Shown: one piece after another, positions 9,910-19,026 of the stretch | How the letters are laid out: the number at the start of each line of letters is the position of its first letter | Position numbering within the stretch: position 1 is the first letter of the stretch | Assembly (NCBI RefSeq): GCF_900168045.1 | Contig: NZ_FUYY01000006.1 | Location: 1-64,000, forward strand | Direction: 5' to 3' | Origin: Salegentibacter holothuriorum | Lineage (GTDB): Bacteria > Bacteroidota > Bacteroidia > Flavobacteriales > Flavobacteriaceae | DNA: 64,000 bases | Position numbers and translations under genes: made by a program | The notes under the pieces: generated by a model | Seen by the model: the letters and a program-made list of their open reading frames with translations, nothing else | Told to the model about the DNA's origin: nothing | The model's database searches: none

Positions 9910-11258
9910 TACAAAAAGAGTTTTTCAACCTTTTTAATAGATCGTGGCAGGCAACAAACCACTATTCGATCTCCCCTGGTAATAGTAAACTCTCCAAGTG
10001 CAATTATTCCCAGGCCATCTCTTATAATTCCGCCAATAATAGCCGATCTAGGGAAATCAAGATCCTTAATTTTTTTATTACAAACTTGTGAATTTGGTTT
10101 TACGATAAACTCCAAAAGTTCAGCGTTCATATTATTGATCTTGGTCATTGCAACTACTTCGCCCTTTCTAACATATCTAAAGATATTATTTGCAGCAAGT
10201 AGTTTTTTATTAATTAGCGTATCAATCCCAATAGAATGACTTAATTGGTAATAATCCATATTTTCTACCAACGAGATGGTTTTCTTTACACTTTTAGATT
10301 TTGCTACAAGGCAGGACATAATATTGGTTTCCGAATTACCGGTAACCGCAATAAAAGCATCCATATCGTGTACGTTTTCTTCTTCAAGCAGCTCTACATT
10401 TCTACCATCGCCATGAATAATTAGCGCATTAGGAAGTTCGTCGGCAAGATCATAAGCTTTCTCTTTATCACTCTCAACCAACTTCACGTTAAAGTTATTT
10501 CTACAAAGATCTATGGCTGTTTTTTTACCAATTTTACTTCCGCCCAGGATCATAATATTCTTAATAGACTGCTTGGTTTTCCCGGTAAGCTTATAAAGGT
10601 TTTCAACCCCGCTTTTTAGGGTAATAAAATTTACCTGATCGCCTTCTTTAAACTGGGTATCTCCTCGCGGAATTAATGTATACTGAGTTCCATACCGCTG
10701 AATAGCTATTGGAACAAAGTTAAGATCTGGAAAAATATTAGCCGCTTCCTTAACTGTTTTACCCACAAATAATGCATTACGAGAAAGGCTAAGACCTATC
10801 ATGGTTAAGGCGCCATTTTCAAATTCATAACTATCATTAAAAGCAGACTGATTAAGGAGCAAAGCAATTTCCCTTGCCGCTAATGCTTCAGGAGAGATCA
10901 ATTCGTCTATTCCAAAGCGTGTAAACCCAATTTCCTCTTTATTTTCCAGAAACTCTGTATTAGAAATACGGGCTATAGTTCGTTTTGCACCTAGCTGTTT
11001 AGCCAACACACAGGTGGTAATATTGGTAGCTTCACTAGAGGTTACACTTATAAGCATGTCTACATGCTTTACTTGAGAATCTTTTAAAATAGCTATAGAG
11101 GTGGCATCTCCTTTTATTGTCCTGATATCTAAATGCGTATCGGCATAAGTAAGATTATCCCGGTTGGTATCAATCAATGTAATATCCTGGGACTCGAAAG
11201 AAAGCAATTTTGCCAAATGAAAGCCCACTTCACCTGCTCCGGCAATAATTATCTTCAT
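9909..11258 (-). CDS. trkA: Trk potassium transport regulatory subunit TrkA
   Basis: This cytosolic gating subunit binds NAD(H)/ATP and controls TrkH. Two RCK modules are visible: GAGEVG at residues 5-10, and a second Rossmann start GGSKIG near 231. Each is followed by a TrkA-C domain, as in the classical tandem TrkA. I chose the ATG at 11258 (MKIIIAGAGEVG) because the Rossmann strand starts there; the ORF opens ten codons earlier with FFFSISSCY. A well-spaced promoter ends about 28 bases upstream of this ATG. The stop overlaps the trkH start by one base. Confidence 0.95.
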   Translation of the reverse strand: MKIIIAGAGEVGFHLAKLLSFESQDITLIDTNRDNLTYADTHLDIRTIKGDATSIAILKDSQVKHVDMLISVTSSEATNITTCVLAKQLGAKRTIARISNTEFLENKEEIGFTRFGIDELISPEALAAREIALLLNQSAFNDSYEFENGALTMIGLSLSRNALFVGKTVKEAANIFPDLNFVPIAIQRYGTQYTLIPRGDTQFKEGDQVNFITLKSGVENLYKLTGKTKQSIKNIMILGGSKIGKKTAIDLCRNNFNVKLVESDKEKAYDLADELPNALIIHGDGRNVELLEEENVHDMDAFIAVTGNSETNIMSCLVAKSKSVKKTISLVENMDYYQLSHSIGIDTLINKKLLAANNIFRYVRKGEVVAMTKINNMNAELLEFIVKPNSQVCNKKIKDLDFPRSAIIGGIIRDGLGIIALGEFTITRGDRIVVCCLPRSIKKVEKLFL

Positions 11259-11285
11259 ATAACAGCTTGAAATTGAAAAGAAGAA

Positions 11286-11314
11286 CAAATGTACGGTATT
11301 TTAGACAAACCAAA
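11286..11314 (-). promoter_or_regulatory. Promoter of the trkAH operon
   Basis: On the minus strand TTTG (11314-11311) is followed after 17 bases by TACATTTG (11293-11286). This matches the Bacteroidota -33/-7 promoter (TTTG-N17-23-TAnnTTTG). The predicted start point gives a leader of about 20 bases before the trkA ATG at 11258, which supports that start. Confidence 0.65.
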
Positions 11315-11372
11315 AACCAAAGTGCGCAACAACAAATTTTAAAAGTATCAAGCGCAATTATTTCATATCGTG

Positions 11373-11380
11373 TATCTTTG
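11373..11380 (+). promoter_or_regulatory. -7 box for ubiE
   Basis: TATCTTTG matches TAnnTTTG and ends 16 bases before the ATG at 11397. It favours that ATG over the in-frame codon at 11370, which would lie upstream of the transcription start. No clear -33 TTG is seen. Confidence 0.5.
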
Positions 11381-11396
11381 GAGCAAAATTGTTACT

Positions 11397-12125
11397 ATGA
11401 GCAAAAAGTTGACTCCTTATCAAGATTCTGGCCTCAATAAAAAGAAACAGGTTGAGCAGATGTTCGATAAAATATCTGGCAATTATGATGGCTTAAATCG
11501 GGTGATTTCACTGGGTACCGATGTGAAATGGAGAAAGAAAGTTATTGCTTTGGTTAAGGCACAAAAGCCAGATGCTGTTTTAGACATTGCTACCGGAACC
11601 GGGGATCTCGCAATACAAATGGCCGATATTAACGCCAAGAGAATTGTTGGTCTTGACCTTTCTGAAGGCATGCTAAAAGTTGGCCGTAAGAAAATTGCTG
11701 CAAAAAACTTAACCGATAAAATTGAGATGATTCAGGGAGATTCTGAAGCATTACCTTTTGAGGACAACACTTTTGATGCCATAGCCGTAGCTTTTGGAGT
11801 TCGGAATTTTGAGGATTTAGAAAAAGGATTATCAGAAATAAAAAGGGTTCTAAAACCCGGTGGAATTTTTGTAGTTTTGGAAACTTCTGTCCCTACCAGA
11901 TTCCCGTTCAAACAAGGTTATAAATTATATTCTGGCTATATGCTTCCCTTAATTGGGCGAATATTTTCTAAAGACCAGGAAGCTTACTCCTATTTAAGTA
12001 AAAGTGCAGCCGAATTTCCTCATGGAGAAGCTTTCAACAATATTTTAAAGAAAACGGGGTTTATAAATATAGATAACAAACCTCAAACACTTGGGGTTGC
12101 AACTATTTATACTGCTTCAAAATAA
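11397..12125 (+). CDS. ubiE: Demethylmenaquinone methyltransferase UbiE/MenG
   Basis: This SAM-dependent C-methyltransferase performs the last step of menaquinone synthesis, turning demethylmenaquinone into menaquinone. The 242 residues from ATG 11397 include the N-terminal [22 protein letters not shown] signature, the SAM motif [11 protein letters not shown], and [15 protein letters not shown], both typical of UbiE. Bacteroidota generally use menaquinone, so MenG activity is the likely one. The next gene (PorT-like) starts 4 bases after the stop, so the two are probably cotranscribed. Confidence 0.95.
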   Translation: MSKKLTPYQDSGLNKKKQVEQMFDKISGNYDGLNRVISLGTDVKWRKKVIALVKAQKPDAVLDIATGTGDLAIQMADINAKRIVGLDLSEGMLKVGRKKIAAKNLTDKIEMIQGDSEALPFEDNTFDAIAVAFGVRNFEDLEKGLSEIKRVLKPGGIFVVLETSVPTRFPFKQGYKLYSGYMLPLIGRIFSKDQEAYSYLSKSAAEFPHGEAFNNILKKTGFINIDNKPQTLGVATIYTASK

Positions 12126-12129
12126 AACT

Positions 12130-12792
12130 ATGAAGAAACTTTTTGTTATTATCTTTCTTTTTTGCGTTCAATTTGGTAACGCACAAATTTTTGGAGGAGA
12201 TAAAATTGTAAATAATGAGAATTTTGATAAACAACGTTGGTCCTGGGGATATTACCTAGGTTTTAATACCTACGATTTTAAATTTAAATATAATAAGGAA
12301 GTAGCTCCTAACGGTAACGACCTAATTATTGAAAAGACCCTTGGTTTTAATGTTGGTCTGGTTGGAAATTTAAAACTCAACAACAACCTGGATCTTCGTT
12401 TAGAACCAGGTGTTACTTTTAACACTCGTAACTTTAGACCTCCATACACCAAAGATATCGAGGAAGTAAATGCCACGTATGTTCATATCCCACTATTATT
12501 AAAATTCTCAGCAGATCGTAACAATAATTTCAAACCATTTGTGGTTGGCGGCTTATCTGCCTCTATAAATCTTTCTAGCAATGAAAACAATCCTGACGTA
12601 GACACGCGTCTAAAAACCAATAATTACAATTACGAAGTTGGCCTGGGAGTAGATCTTTACCTATATTATTTTAAATTCTCTCCTTCTATAAGAGGTGTAT
12701 TTACCATAAACAACGAAATGGTAGAAACAAAATTCCAAGCGGTAGATGCTATGCGATCACAAGCTGTGTTTCTTAATTTCACTTTTCAATAG
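12130..12792 (+). CDS. porT: PorT-family outer-membrane beta-barrel protein (T9SS-associated)
   Basis: The start at 12130 gives a clear signal peptide, MKKLFVIIFLFCVQFGNAQ, followed by a 200-residue beta-barrel pattern. The protein has alternating hydrophobic/aromatic strands and ends in phenylalanine (FLNFTFQ). It fits the PorT/SprT family, which is needed for T9SS function in Bacteroidota. Its place after ubiE and near a SpoU-type methylase and an Omp85 protein is a neighbourhood I recall from other flavobacteria. The window also contains a T9SS client (positions 1-4944), which suits this call. It could be a generic outer-membrane barrel, since the family is diverse. Confidence 0.7.
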   Translation: MKKLFVIIFLFCVQFGNAQIFGGDKIVNNENFDKQRWSWGYYLGFNTYDFKFKYNKEVAPNGNDLIIEKTLGFNVGLVGNLKLNNNLDLRLEPGVTFNTRNFRPPYTKDIEEVNATYVHIPLLLKFSADRNNNFKPFVVGGLSASINLSSNENNPDVDTRLKTNNYNYEVGLGVDLYLYYFKFSPSIRGVFTINNEMVETKFQAVDAMRSQAVFLNFTFQ

Positions 12793-12856
12793 ACAATCCG
12801 GAAAAATTAAATAAGTTTTTTTTGGATTTAGCGGAAAGCCTCGGAGCATTTCAGAC

Positions 12857-13594
12857 TCAACTATTGGAAAAATTTTTACGCTTAAATTCACTTAAAAGAA
12901 TTGCCGTTGCAGTGGCTACATTTAGACTTTCAGTTTCATTTAATTCTCCAAAACGCGGGATGCTTATTTTTTCATTAATCAAAGCTTCAATCTCAGCAGA
13001 AATACCATTCGCTTCATTTCCCATCACTAAAATTCCATTCTTAAACACTTCAGCTTTATAAATATTTTCTCCTTCCATAAAAGCTCCGTATACTGGTAAA
13101 TCTGATTTTTCCAGATACATTTTTAATTCACAATAAGAAATATTCACCCTGGCTAAAGAACCCATCGTCGCCTGGACCACTTTTGGGTTAAAGCAATCTA
13201 CCGAATCATTAGAGCACACAAGGTTTTTTATCCCAAACCAATCGCAAAGCCTTATAATGGTCCCCAAATTTCCGGGATCTCTAATTCCGTCTAAAGCAAG
13301 AATCAGGCTTTCCTCCTGAACTATTTCTTCCTCTGGAATTTCAAATAAGGCCAATGCAGTCTGTGGTGTTTTAAGAAAACTTATTTTTTTGAGTTCCTTT
13401 TCGTCAAGTTTTTGGACTTTACTAGAATCAACACCAAAATCTGCGGAAATCGTAAAAAGCCTGTTTAGACTAAATTTAGAGTTTATAAGCTCGTTTATTG
13501 TTTTAAACCCTTCGGCTACAAAAAGTCCGTGTTTATAACGGTATTTTTTTTGTGCAAGACTGGTTATTAACTTAATTTGGCTTTTACTAACCAT
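12857..13594 (-). CDS. TrmH/SpoU-family 2'-O-ribose RNA methyltransferase
   Basis: The product is a SPOUT-fold SAM methyltransferase for tRNA or 23S rRNA ribose 2'-OH. The three SpoU motifs are clear: DPGNLGTIIRLCDWFGI, LVMGNEANGIS, and IPRFGELNETESLNVATAT. The N-terminal 70 residues (YRYKHGLFVAEGFKTI) are the substrate-binding domain typical of RlmB/TsnR-like enzymes. I chose the ATG at 13594 (MVSKSQIKLI): the longer ORF start would run 50 codons into the divergent tamL gene. Only 31 bases separate the two start codons. The target nucleotide is unknown. Confidence 0.88.
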   Translation of the reverse strand: MVSKSQIKLITSLAQKKYRYKHGLFVAEGFKTINELINSKFSLNRLFTISADFGVDSSKVQKLDEKELKKISFLKTPQTALALFEIPEEEIVQEESLILALDGIRDPGNLGTIIRLCDWFGIKNLVCSNDSVDCFNPKVVQATMGSLARVNISYCELKMYLEKSDLPVYGAFMEGENIYKAEVFKNGILVMGNEANGISAEIEALINEKISIPRFGELNETESLNVATATAILLSEFKRKNFSNS

Positions 13595-13604
13595 ACAAAA
13601 AATG

Positions 13605-13612
13605 TAATTTTG
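13605..13612 (+). promoter_or_regulatory. -7 box for the TamL-like gene
   Basis: TAATTTTG matches TAnnTTTG. It lies in the 31-base gap between the divergent trmH-type and tamL starts, with a TTG at 13577-13579 at a slightly long spacing. The predicted leader to the GTG/TTG start is only about 9-15 bases. Confidence 0.45.
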
Positions 13613-13625
13613 ATCTCTTAAAAAT

Positions 13626-16205
13626 GTGTGTTTGAATCGGCATTTCGCAAAAATATCATTATTTTTTTTAAGCCTGCTTTTTTTAATTTCCTGTAATGCC
13701 GTTAAACGCGTGGAGGGTGATGACAAACTGCTCACTGACAATGAGATTTTCGTCAATGACGAAAAGATTAAAGAAACCCGTATTTATAATCAACTCTACC
13801 AGGAACCAAATACCAGTTTCTTAGGAGTTCCGCTGAGACTTCATTTTTATAATCTTGCCCGCCCAAATATCGATTCTATTTTAAGCGAAAAATATCTTGA
13901 AAATCAAGGGAAGAAAAATACGCTGGTAGATATTCTTTCGTATAAACAGTTTGAAAAATATCTACATTCACGGAAGGCTTTCAACGAATGGATTAAAAAA
14001 ACAGGTGAGGCACCGGTAATTGTAAATGAAGAAGAAACCCAAAAATCGGTTAACCGCCTAAATTCCTGGTATTGGAATAACGGCTGGTTTAATGTAGAAA
14101 CCGATTACGAGATAATTCCGTCAGAAAATAAAAACAAACGCGCCCACGTAGCCTACGAAGTTACAACGGGAGAACCCTACCATTTAGATTCCATAACCAC
14201 CAATATTTCTTCTAAAGTTATAGATTCTTTATACAAACTTCATAAAGATGAATCTATCATTAAAGAAGGTATGCAGTATAAAACACTGGACATTAATGAA
14301 GAAAGAGACCGACTTACTTCTCTTTTTAGAAATAGCGGAGTGTATAATTTTGACCAGGAATATATAAGTTTTAATGCCGATACGATTAACACCGGCAAAA
14401 ATGTAAATACAACCTTAATAATAAAAAACCGTTTTGCTTCAGAAGAAGATACCACTTCTAGGGTTCCATTTAAAATTCACGAAATTAGTAAGGTTAATAT
14501 TTTTACCGATTATAAATATGCTAACCGAAATCAAGCCTTAACAGATAGCATAACTACCAAGGATGGCTATACCCTTTATAGCTTTGAAGAACTGCGTTAT
14601 AAACCAGAAGCGATTACAGATGCTGTTTTTATTAAGCCAGGAAACACTTACAGTGATATTTCGCGTTCCAGAACTTATAATCGTTTAAACTCTTTGCGCG
14701 TTTTTAAATATCCCAATGTACAATTCACCCCAGATCCTGTAGATTCTACACGCAGTGATCTTGTAGCTAATATTTTTTTAACTCCCCAACCAAAATACTC
14801 ACTTGGGTTTGATTTTGATGTTTCACAAAGTAATATCCAAAAATTTGGAATTGGTTTTGGAGGTTCGCTTTTAATAAGGAATGTATTTAGAGGAGCCGAA
14901 AACTTTGAAATTTCAGGACGGGGAAGCATAGGATCTTCTACAGATGCAGCTATAAGCGGAAATGACGATCGTTTTTTTGATATTTCGGAAATTGGAGCCG
15001 ATCTCAAACTCACCTTTCCAAGGATATTTCTTCCAATTAATACAGATCGCTTTATCCCAAAATATATGCAGCCCTTCACCTCACTTAGCCTTGGGGTTAG
15101 CACTCAAAATAATATTGGACTTGATAAACGAAATCTCACAGGAATTCTCAATTATAGGTGGAATCCCTCTTCACAACTCTCAAACCGTCTGGACCTATTA
15201 AATATTCAATATGTAAGAAACCTGAATATTGATAATTATTTCAATGTTTATCGCAATTCCTATAACGATCTTAATGAGATTATCCAATCGGGTAGTATAG
15301 TGACCAATCCTTCCTATCTAAATTCAGAAGGTTTACTCAGCATCCCTACTGGAGCCGAAAGTTTTATTAGGGACATTTCCAATAACACCGGAGGAACCAC
15401 CGGCCTGAATGAAGATCAAACTCAACTGGTAAATAATATAGGAGAACGCAAAAATCGTTTAACCGAAAACAACCTCATCTTTGCCTCAAACTATACTTAC
15501 TTATGGAACACCAAGAAAAATTTATACGACCAGGAGTTCACCCGATTTAGATTTAAAATAGAGACGGCAGGAAATGCACTTTCTGCAATTTCTTCTATAG
15601 CAGGGTTCACAAAAAATGAAAACGAAAACTATAATATATTGGGAGTAAATTTCTCTCAATATATTAAAACCGAACTCGATTTCATAAAACACTGGGATAT
15701 GGGAAGGGATAATATATTTGCATTTCGTGCCTTTGGAGGTGTAGCAATCCCTTATGGAAACGCCAACAGTATCCCGTTTGTAAGAAGTTTCTTTGCCGGT
15801 GGACCTAACGATAATCGTGCCTGGCGAGCATACGATTTAGGCCCTGGCAGCAGTGGTGGTAGAAACGAATTTAACGAAGCCAACATGAAACTGGCTCTTA
15901 ATGCAGAATATCGTTACAACCTATTTGGTGCTTTAAACTCAGCTGTTTTTATTGATGTAGGAAATATTTGGAATGTTCTGGATATTGTTGAAGACGAAAA
16001 AGCCACTTTCGAGTCGCTAGCAGACTTAAAGAATATAGCCATAGGCTCTGGTTTTGGTCTTAGATACGACTTTAATTTTTTTGTTCTAAGGTTTGATGTT
16101 GGCTTTAAAACCTACAATCCTGCCCTTCCTGAAGCTAATCGTTGGTTTAGAGATTACAATTTTAATCACGCGGTCTATAATGTAGGCATCAATTATCCTT
16201 TCTAA
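13626..16205 (+). CDS. tamL: TamL-like Omp85 (BamA/TamA family) outer-membrane lipoprotein
   Basis: The 859-residue protein has an N-terminal lipoprotein signal (LSLLFLISC, cysteine at about 23). POTRA-like segments follow to about residue 390. The rest is an Omp85 barrel, with GIGFGGSLLIRNVFRGAENF, RSFFAGGPNDNRAWRAY (an RGF-loop-like position) and a C-terminal VGINYPF ending in an aromatic residue. A lipidated TamA relative is the TamL type known from Bacteroidota, which acts with TamB in outer-membrane biogenesis. No ATG is available: the frame opens with GTG at 13626 after an in-frame TGA at 13611, and TTG at 13632 is the alternative. Confidence 0.85.
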   Translation: MCLNRHFAKISLFFLSLLFLISCNAVKRVEGDDKLLTDNEIFVNDEKIKETRIYNQLYQEPNTSFLGVPLRLHFYNLARPNIDSILSEKYLENQGKKNTLVDILSYKQFEKYLHSRKAFNEWIKKTGEAPVIVNEEETQKSVNRLNSWYWNNGWFNVETDYEIIPSENKNKRAHVAYEVTTGEPYHLDSITTNISSKVIDSLYKLHKDESIIKEGMQYKTLDINEERDRLTSLFRNSGVYNFDQEYISFNADTINTGKNVNTTLIIKNRFASEEDTTSRVPFKIHEISKVNIFTDYKYANRNQALTDSITTKDGYTLYSFEELRYKPEAITDAVFIKPGNTYSDISRSRTYNRLNSLRVFKYPNVQFTPDPVDSTRSDLVANIFLTPQPKYSLGFDFDVSQSNIQKFGIGFGGSLLIRNVFRGAENFEISGRGSIGSSTDAAISGNDDRFFDISEIGADLKLTFPRIFLPINTDRFIPKYMQPFTSLSLGVSTQNNIGLDKRNLTGILNYRWNPSSQLSNRLDLLNIQYVRNLNIDNYFNVYRNSYNDLNEIIQSGSIVTNPSYLNSEGLLSIPTGAESFIRDISNNTGGTTGLNEDQTQLVNNIGERKNRLTENNLIFASNYTYLWNTKKNLYDQEFTRFRFKIETAGNALSAISSIAGFTKNENENYNILGVNFSQYIKTELDFIKHWDMGRDNIFAFRAFGGVAIPYGNANSIPFVRSFFAGGPNDNRAWRAYDLGPGSSGGRNEFNEANMKLALNAEYRYNLFGALNSAVFIDVGNIWNVLDIVEDEKATFESLADLKNIAIGSGFGLRYDFNFFVLRFDVGFKTYNPALPEANRWFRDYNFNHAVYNVGINYPF
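13648..13655 (-). promoter_or_regulatory. -7 box for the trmH-type gene inside tamL
   Basis: The minus strand reads TATTTTTG, matching TAnnTTTG. It lies inside codons 8-10 of the divergent tamL reading frame and gives a leader of about 48 bases to the ATG at 13594. Confidence 0.4.
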
Positions 16206-16220
16206 GCCAACATATTTTCT

Positions 16221-16228
16221 TATTTTTG
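16221..16228 (+). promoter_or_regulatory. -7 box for fbaA
   Basis: TATTTTTG ends 23 bases before the fbaA ATG and matches TAnnTTTG. No good -33 TTG is visible. Confidence 0.45.
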
Positions 16229-16251
16229 TATTTCTAATATCAACTAAAATT

Positions 16252-17319
16252 ATGAGTCATAACATTAAACCTGGCGTAGCCACAGGAAAAGAAGTACAAG
16301 AAATTTTTAATTACGCCAAGAAAAAGGGCTTTGCCCTTCCCGCAGTAAACGTAATAAGCTCCAGCAGTATGAATGCTGTAATGGAAACAGCTGCAGAACT
16401 AAATTCACCCATCATTATTCAATTCTCTAATGGAGGTGGCCAGTTTAACGCTGGAAAAGGTCTATCCAATAAGGATGAAAAAGCCGCTATTTTAGGATCT
16501 GTTGCAGGTGCTAAGCACATTCACGAACTTGCCAAAGCCTATGGTGCAGTTGTAATTTTACATACAGACCATTGTGCTAAAAAATTACTTCCCTGGATAG
16601 ACGGTTTGCTTGATGCCAGTGAAAAACATTTTGAGCAATTTGGGAAACCATTATATAGCTCACATATGATAGATCTTTCAGAAGAATCTCTTGAGGAAAA
16701 CATAGAAACCTGCAAGAAATATCTGGAAAGAATGAGCAAAATGGGAATGACCCTTGAAATTGAACTTGGAGTTACAGGTGGTGAAGAAGATGGTGTGGAT
16801 AACACCGATATTGATTCTTCAAAATTATACACCCAACCAGAAGAAGTAGCCTATGCTTACGAAGAATTAAGCAAAGTAAGTGACCAATTTACTATTGCTG
16901 CAGCTTTTGGAAATGTACACGGAGTGTATAAGCCAGGAAACGTAAAGCTTACCCCTAAAATTCTTAAAAATTCTCAGGAATATATCACTAAAAAATATGG
17001 TGTTGAAGAAAACCATATTGATTTTGTATTCCACGGAGGTAGTGGTTCTACTGTTGAAGAAATTCGTGAAGGAATTAGCTACGGAGTAGTTAAAATGAAT
17101 ATCGATACAGATCTTCAATATGCTTACCTTGAAGGAATTCGTGATTATATGGGAGAAAAGAAAGAATATCTTGCTGCCCAAATTGGTAATCCAGAAGGAG
17201 ACGATGTTCCTAATAAAAAACATTACGATCCAAGAAAATGGTTACGTGAAGGAGAGCTTACTTTTAAAGCCCGACTTAAAAAGGCATGTGAAGACCTTAA
17301 CAACGTAAACACTTTATAA
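16252..17319 (+). CDS. fbaA: Class II fructose-bisphosphate aldolase
   Basis: This zinc-dependent aldolase cleaves fructose 1,6-bisphosphate to DHAP and glyceraldehyde 3-phosphate in glycolysis and gluconeogenesis. The 355 residues match the long FbaA (E. coli type) subfamily. Zinc-ligand histidines are present in ILHTDHCAKK, FGNVHGVY and VFHGGSGS. The phosphate-binding NIDTDLQYAY follows. The ATG at 16252 begins MSHNIKPGV. A strong hairpin terminator follows the stop, so the gene is probably monocistronic even though accD lies close downstream. Confidence 0.97.
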   Translation: MSHNIKPGVATGKEVQEIFNYAKKKGFALPAVNVISSSSMNAVMETAAELNSPIIIQFSNGGGQFNAGKGLSNKDEKAAILGSVAGAKHIHELAKAYGAVVILHTDHCAKKLLPWIDGLLDASEKHFEQFGKPLYSSHMIDLSEESLEENIETCKKYLERMSKMGMTLEIELGVTGGEEDGVDNTDIDSSKLYTQPEEVAYAYEELSKVSDQFTIAAAFGNVHGVYKPGNVKLTPKILKNSQEYITKKYGVEENHIDFVFHGGSGSTVEEIREGISYGVVKMNIDTDLQYAYLEGIRDYMGEKKEYLAAQIGNPEGDDVPNKKHYDPRKWLREGELTFKARLKKACEDLNNVNTL

Positions 17320-17331
17320 ATTTAATTTTTT

Positions 17332-17366
17332 AAAACAGCTGGAATTTTAAAATTCCGGCTGTTTTT
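17332..17366 (+). terminator. Rho-independent terminator after fbaA
   Basis: The hairpin AAAACAGC-T-GGAATT / AATTCC-G-GCTGTTTT closes on a perfect GGAATTTTAAAATTCC core and is followed by TTTTTATTTT. Confidence 0.8.
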
Positions 17367-17430
17367 ATTTTAAGTAAAACTTTTGGTTTGTTGCTCATAC
17401 AATAAACTGAAACCTGAAACCTGAAAATAA

Positions 17431-18288
17431 ATGGCTTGGTTTAAAAGAACACAAAAAGGAATTCAAACACCAACAGAACACAAAAAAGATGTTCCTAAAG
17501 GTCTTTGGTACAAATCACCTACAGGTAAAATCGTAGATGCTGAACAGCTAGAAAGTAATTTTTATGTAAGTCCAGAGGATGGTTATCATGTAAGAATTGG
17601 CAGTAAGGAGTATTTTAAAATCCTTTTTGATGATAATAAATTCAAAGAATTGGATAAAGATGTGACTTCAAAAGATCCTTTAAACTTTAAAGACACTAAA
17701 AAATACACCGACCGTTTAAAGAGTGCACAGGAAAAAACCGAACTTACTGATGCCATTCGTACCGCTGTTGGGAAATCTAAAGGGAAAGATCTCGTTATTG
17801 CGTGTATGGATTTTAGGTTTATTGGTGGTTCAATGGGCTCTGTAGTAGGTGAAAAAATTGCACGTGCTGCAGAATATTCGCTAAAAAATGAAATCCCATT
17901 TATGATAATTTCTAAATCTGGTGGAGCCAGAATGCAGGAAGCCGCATTATCATTAATGCAATTGGCAAAAACTTCGGTTAGATTAGCACAATTGGCAGAA
18001 GCTCGTATTCCTTATATATCTTTAGCCACAGATCCAACTACCGGAGGTACTACGGCATCTTTCGCAATGTTAGGCGATATTAATATTTCTGAACCAGGTG
18101 CTTTAATTGGTTTTGCCGGGCCACGTGTGGTAAAAGATACTACCGGAAAAGACCTTCCAAAAGATTTTCAAACTTCAGAATTCCTTAAAGAACATGGCTT
18201 TTTAGATTTTATAACAAAAAGGTCTGAACTTAAAAGTAAAGTAAACCTTTATTTGGATCTAATTCAAAATCAGCCAGTAAGAGCTTAA
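17431..18288 (+). CDS. accD: Acetyl-CoA carboxylase carboxyltransferase beta subunit
   Basis: This is the carboxyltransferase beta subunit, transferring the carboxyl group from biotin to acetyl-CoA to make malonyl-CoA. Its 285 residues have the crotonase-like core with [39 protein letters not shown] and GFAGPRV, as expected for AccD. The N-terminal zinc ribbon is degenerate. Where E. coli has four cysteines (W-x-K-C-x2-C and C-P-x-C), this protein reads WYKSPTGK (26-33) and YVSPEDGYH (45-53), and no cysteine occurs in the first 60 residues. accA is not nearby. The fold is clear, so I regard it as functional without zinc. Confidence 0.95.
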   Translation: MAWFKRTQKGIQTPTEHKKDVPKGLWYKSPTGKIVDAEQLESNFYVSPEDGYHVRIGSKEYFKILFDDNKFKELDKDVTSKDPLNFKDTKKYTDRLKSAQEKTELTDAIRTAVGKSKGKDLVIACMDFRFIGGSMGSVVGEKIARAAEYSLKNEIPFMIISKSGGARMQEAALSLMQLAKTSVRLAQLAEARIPYISLATDPTTGGTTASFAMLGDINISEPGALIGFAGPRVVKDTTGKDLPKDFQTSEFLKEHGFLDFITKRSELKSKVNLYLDLIQNQPVRA

Positions 18289-18301
18289 AATAAATTTTTC
18301 T

Positions 18302-18336
18302 TTGAGTAGGTAATTATATAGAAAGTAGTATCTTTG
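18302..18336 (+). promoter_or_regulatory. Promoter of rpsO
   Basis: TATCTTTG at 18329-18336 matches TAnnTTTG, and a TTG at 18302-18304 lies 24 bases upstream. The predicted leader to the rpsO ATG is about 50 bases, long enough to fold and possibly to carry S15 autoregulation (inference). Confidence 0.55.
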
Positions 18337-18389
18337 CCGCCTGACGGAAAAACTGTCAATACATAAAAATCATTAAAATTAATATTGGA

Positions 18390-18659
18390 ATGTATTTAGC
18401 CAAAGAAAGAAAAGAAGAAATTTTTGAGAAGCACGGAAAAAGTAAAACCGATACCGGTTCTGCTGAAGGACAAATTGCTTTGTTCACCTACCGAATCTCT
18501 CACCTTTCTGATCACTTAAAAAAGAATCGTAAAGACTACAACTCAGAGCGTTCTTTGGTAATGTTGGTTGGTAAAAGAAGGAGCTTGCTTGATTACTTGA
18601 TGAAGAAAGATATTATGAGATATCGTGCTATTATTAAAGAATTAGGATTAAGAAAATAA
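18390..18659 (+). CDS. rpsO: 30S ribosomal protein S15
   Basis: S15 binds 16S rRNA at the three-way junction of the central domain and bridges to the 50S subunit. The 89-residue length is exact for the family. The hallmark segments are present: DTGSAEGQIALFTYRI, LSDHLKKNRKDYNSERSLVMLVGKRRSLLDYL and a basic C-terminus. The rpsO-pnp order is the classic bacterial arrangement. A strong terminator lies 6 bases after the stop, so pnp may depend on read-through or its own promoter. Confidence 0.98.
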   Translation: MYLAKERKEEIFEKHGKSKTDTGSAEGQIALFTYRISHLSDHLKKNRKDYNSERSLVMLVGKRRSLLDYLMKKDIMRYRAIIKELGLRK

Positions 18660-18664
18660 ATTTC

Positions 18665-18694
18665 AAAGGGGGCTTTATGCCCCCTTTTTTTATA
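18665..18694 (+). terminator. Rho-independent terminator after rpsO
   Basis: A perfect 9-bp stem AAAGGGGGC / GCCCCCTTT with a 5-base loop is followed by a run of T. Confidence 0.9.
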
Positions 18695-18695
18695 T

Positions 18696-19026
18696 ACTAT
18701 TAATTTGTAAATTTCCTCTGGCAAGCCCTATTACACAAAAAATAGAAGCAAGCCTTGAAATATTTTAAATCTCACTTAGTGAGTAAACAACTTCTGAGCA
18801 AGCTCACGAAGCATTAATATTGGAAAATATAAATTGATTTCGAGGCAAGCCTCGAAGCATTTAATCTCGATTATCGAGTAAAATTGTCGCTCAAAGAGAG
18901 TAGTTTTTCATTGGTCTACACAACACACAACAACACAACTCCCGGCCGTCCGGTATTATAGGCGGAGACCATTGTATAACAAAAGATCTGGTGAAGTTAT
19001 TCAGATCAAACGAAGAATTCAAAATT
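18696..19026. repeat. Type D repeat and pnp leader
   Basis: The gap between the rpsO terminator and pnp contains CTCACTTAGTGAG, GAGCAAGCTC, CGAGGCAAGCCTCG (18841-18854) and CTCGATTATCGAG (18866-18878). These are the palindromic modules of the type D element also seen near 53.8 and 58.8 kb. The segment after 18935 (CCCGGCCGTCCGG) is GC-rich against its surroundings and may fold as the pnp leader. No ORF is supported. Confidence 0.7.

Noticed and set aside
9877-10239. Plus-strand ORF of 120 codons
   Set aside because: It is antisense to trkH and trkA, both of which have unambiguous motifs.
14675-15103. Minus-strand ORF of 142 codons
   Set aside because: It is antisense to the Omp85 barrel of the TamL-like gene and lacks coding character of its own.
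18665-19026. Simple rpsO-pnp two-gene operon
   Set aside because: A strong terminator and more than 300 bases with a repeat separate the genes, so read-through cannot be assumed.
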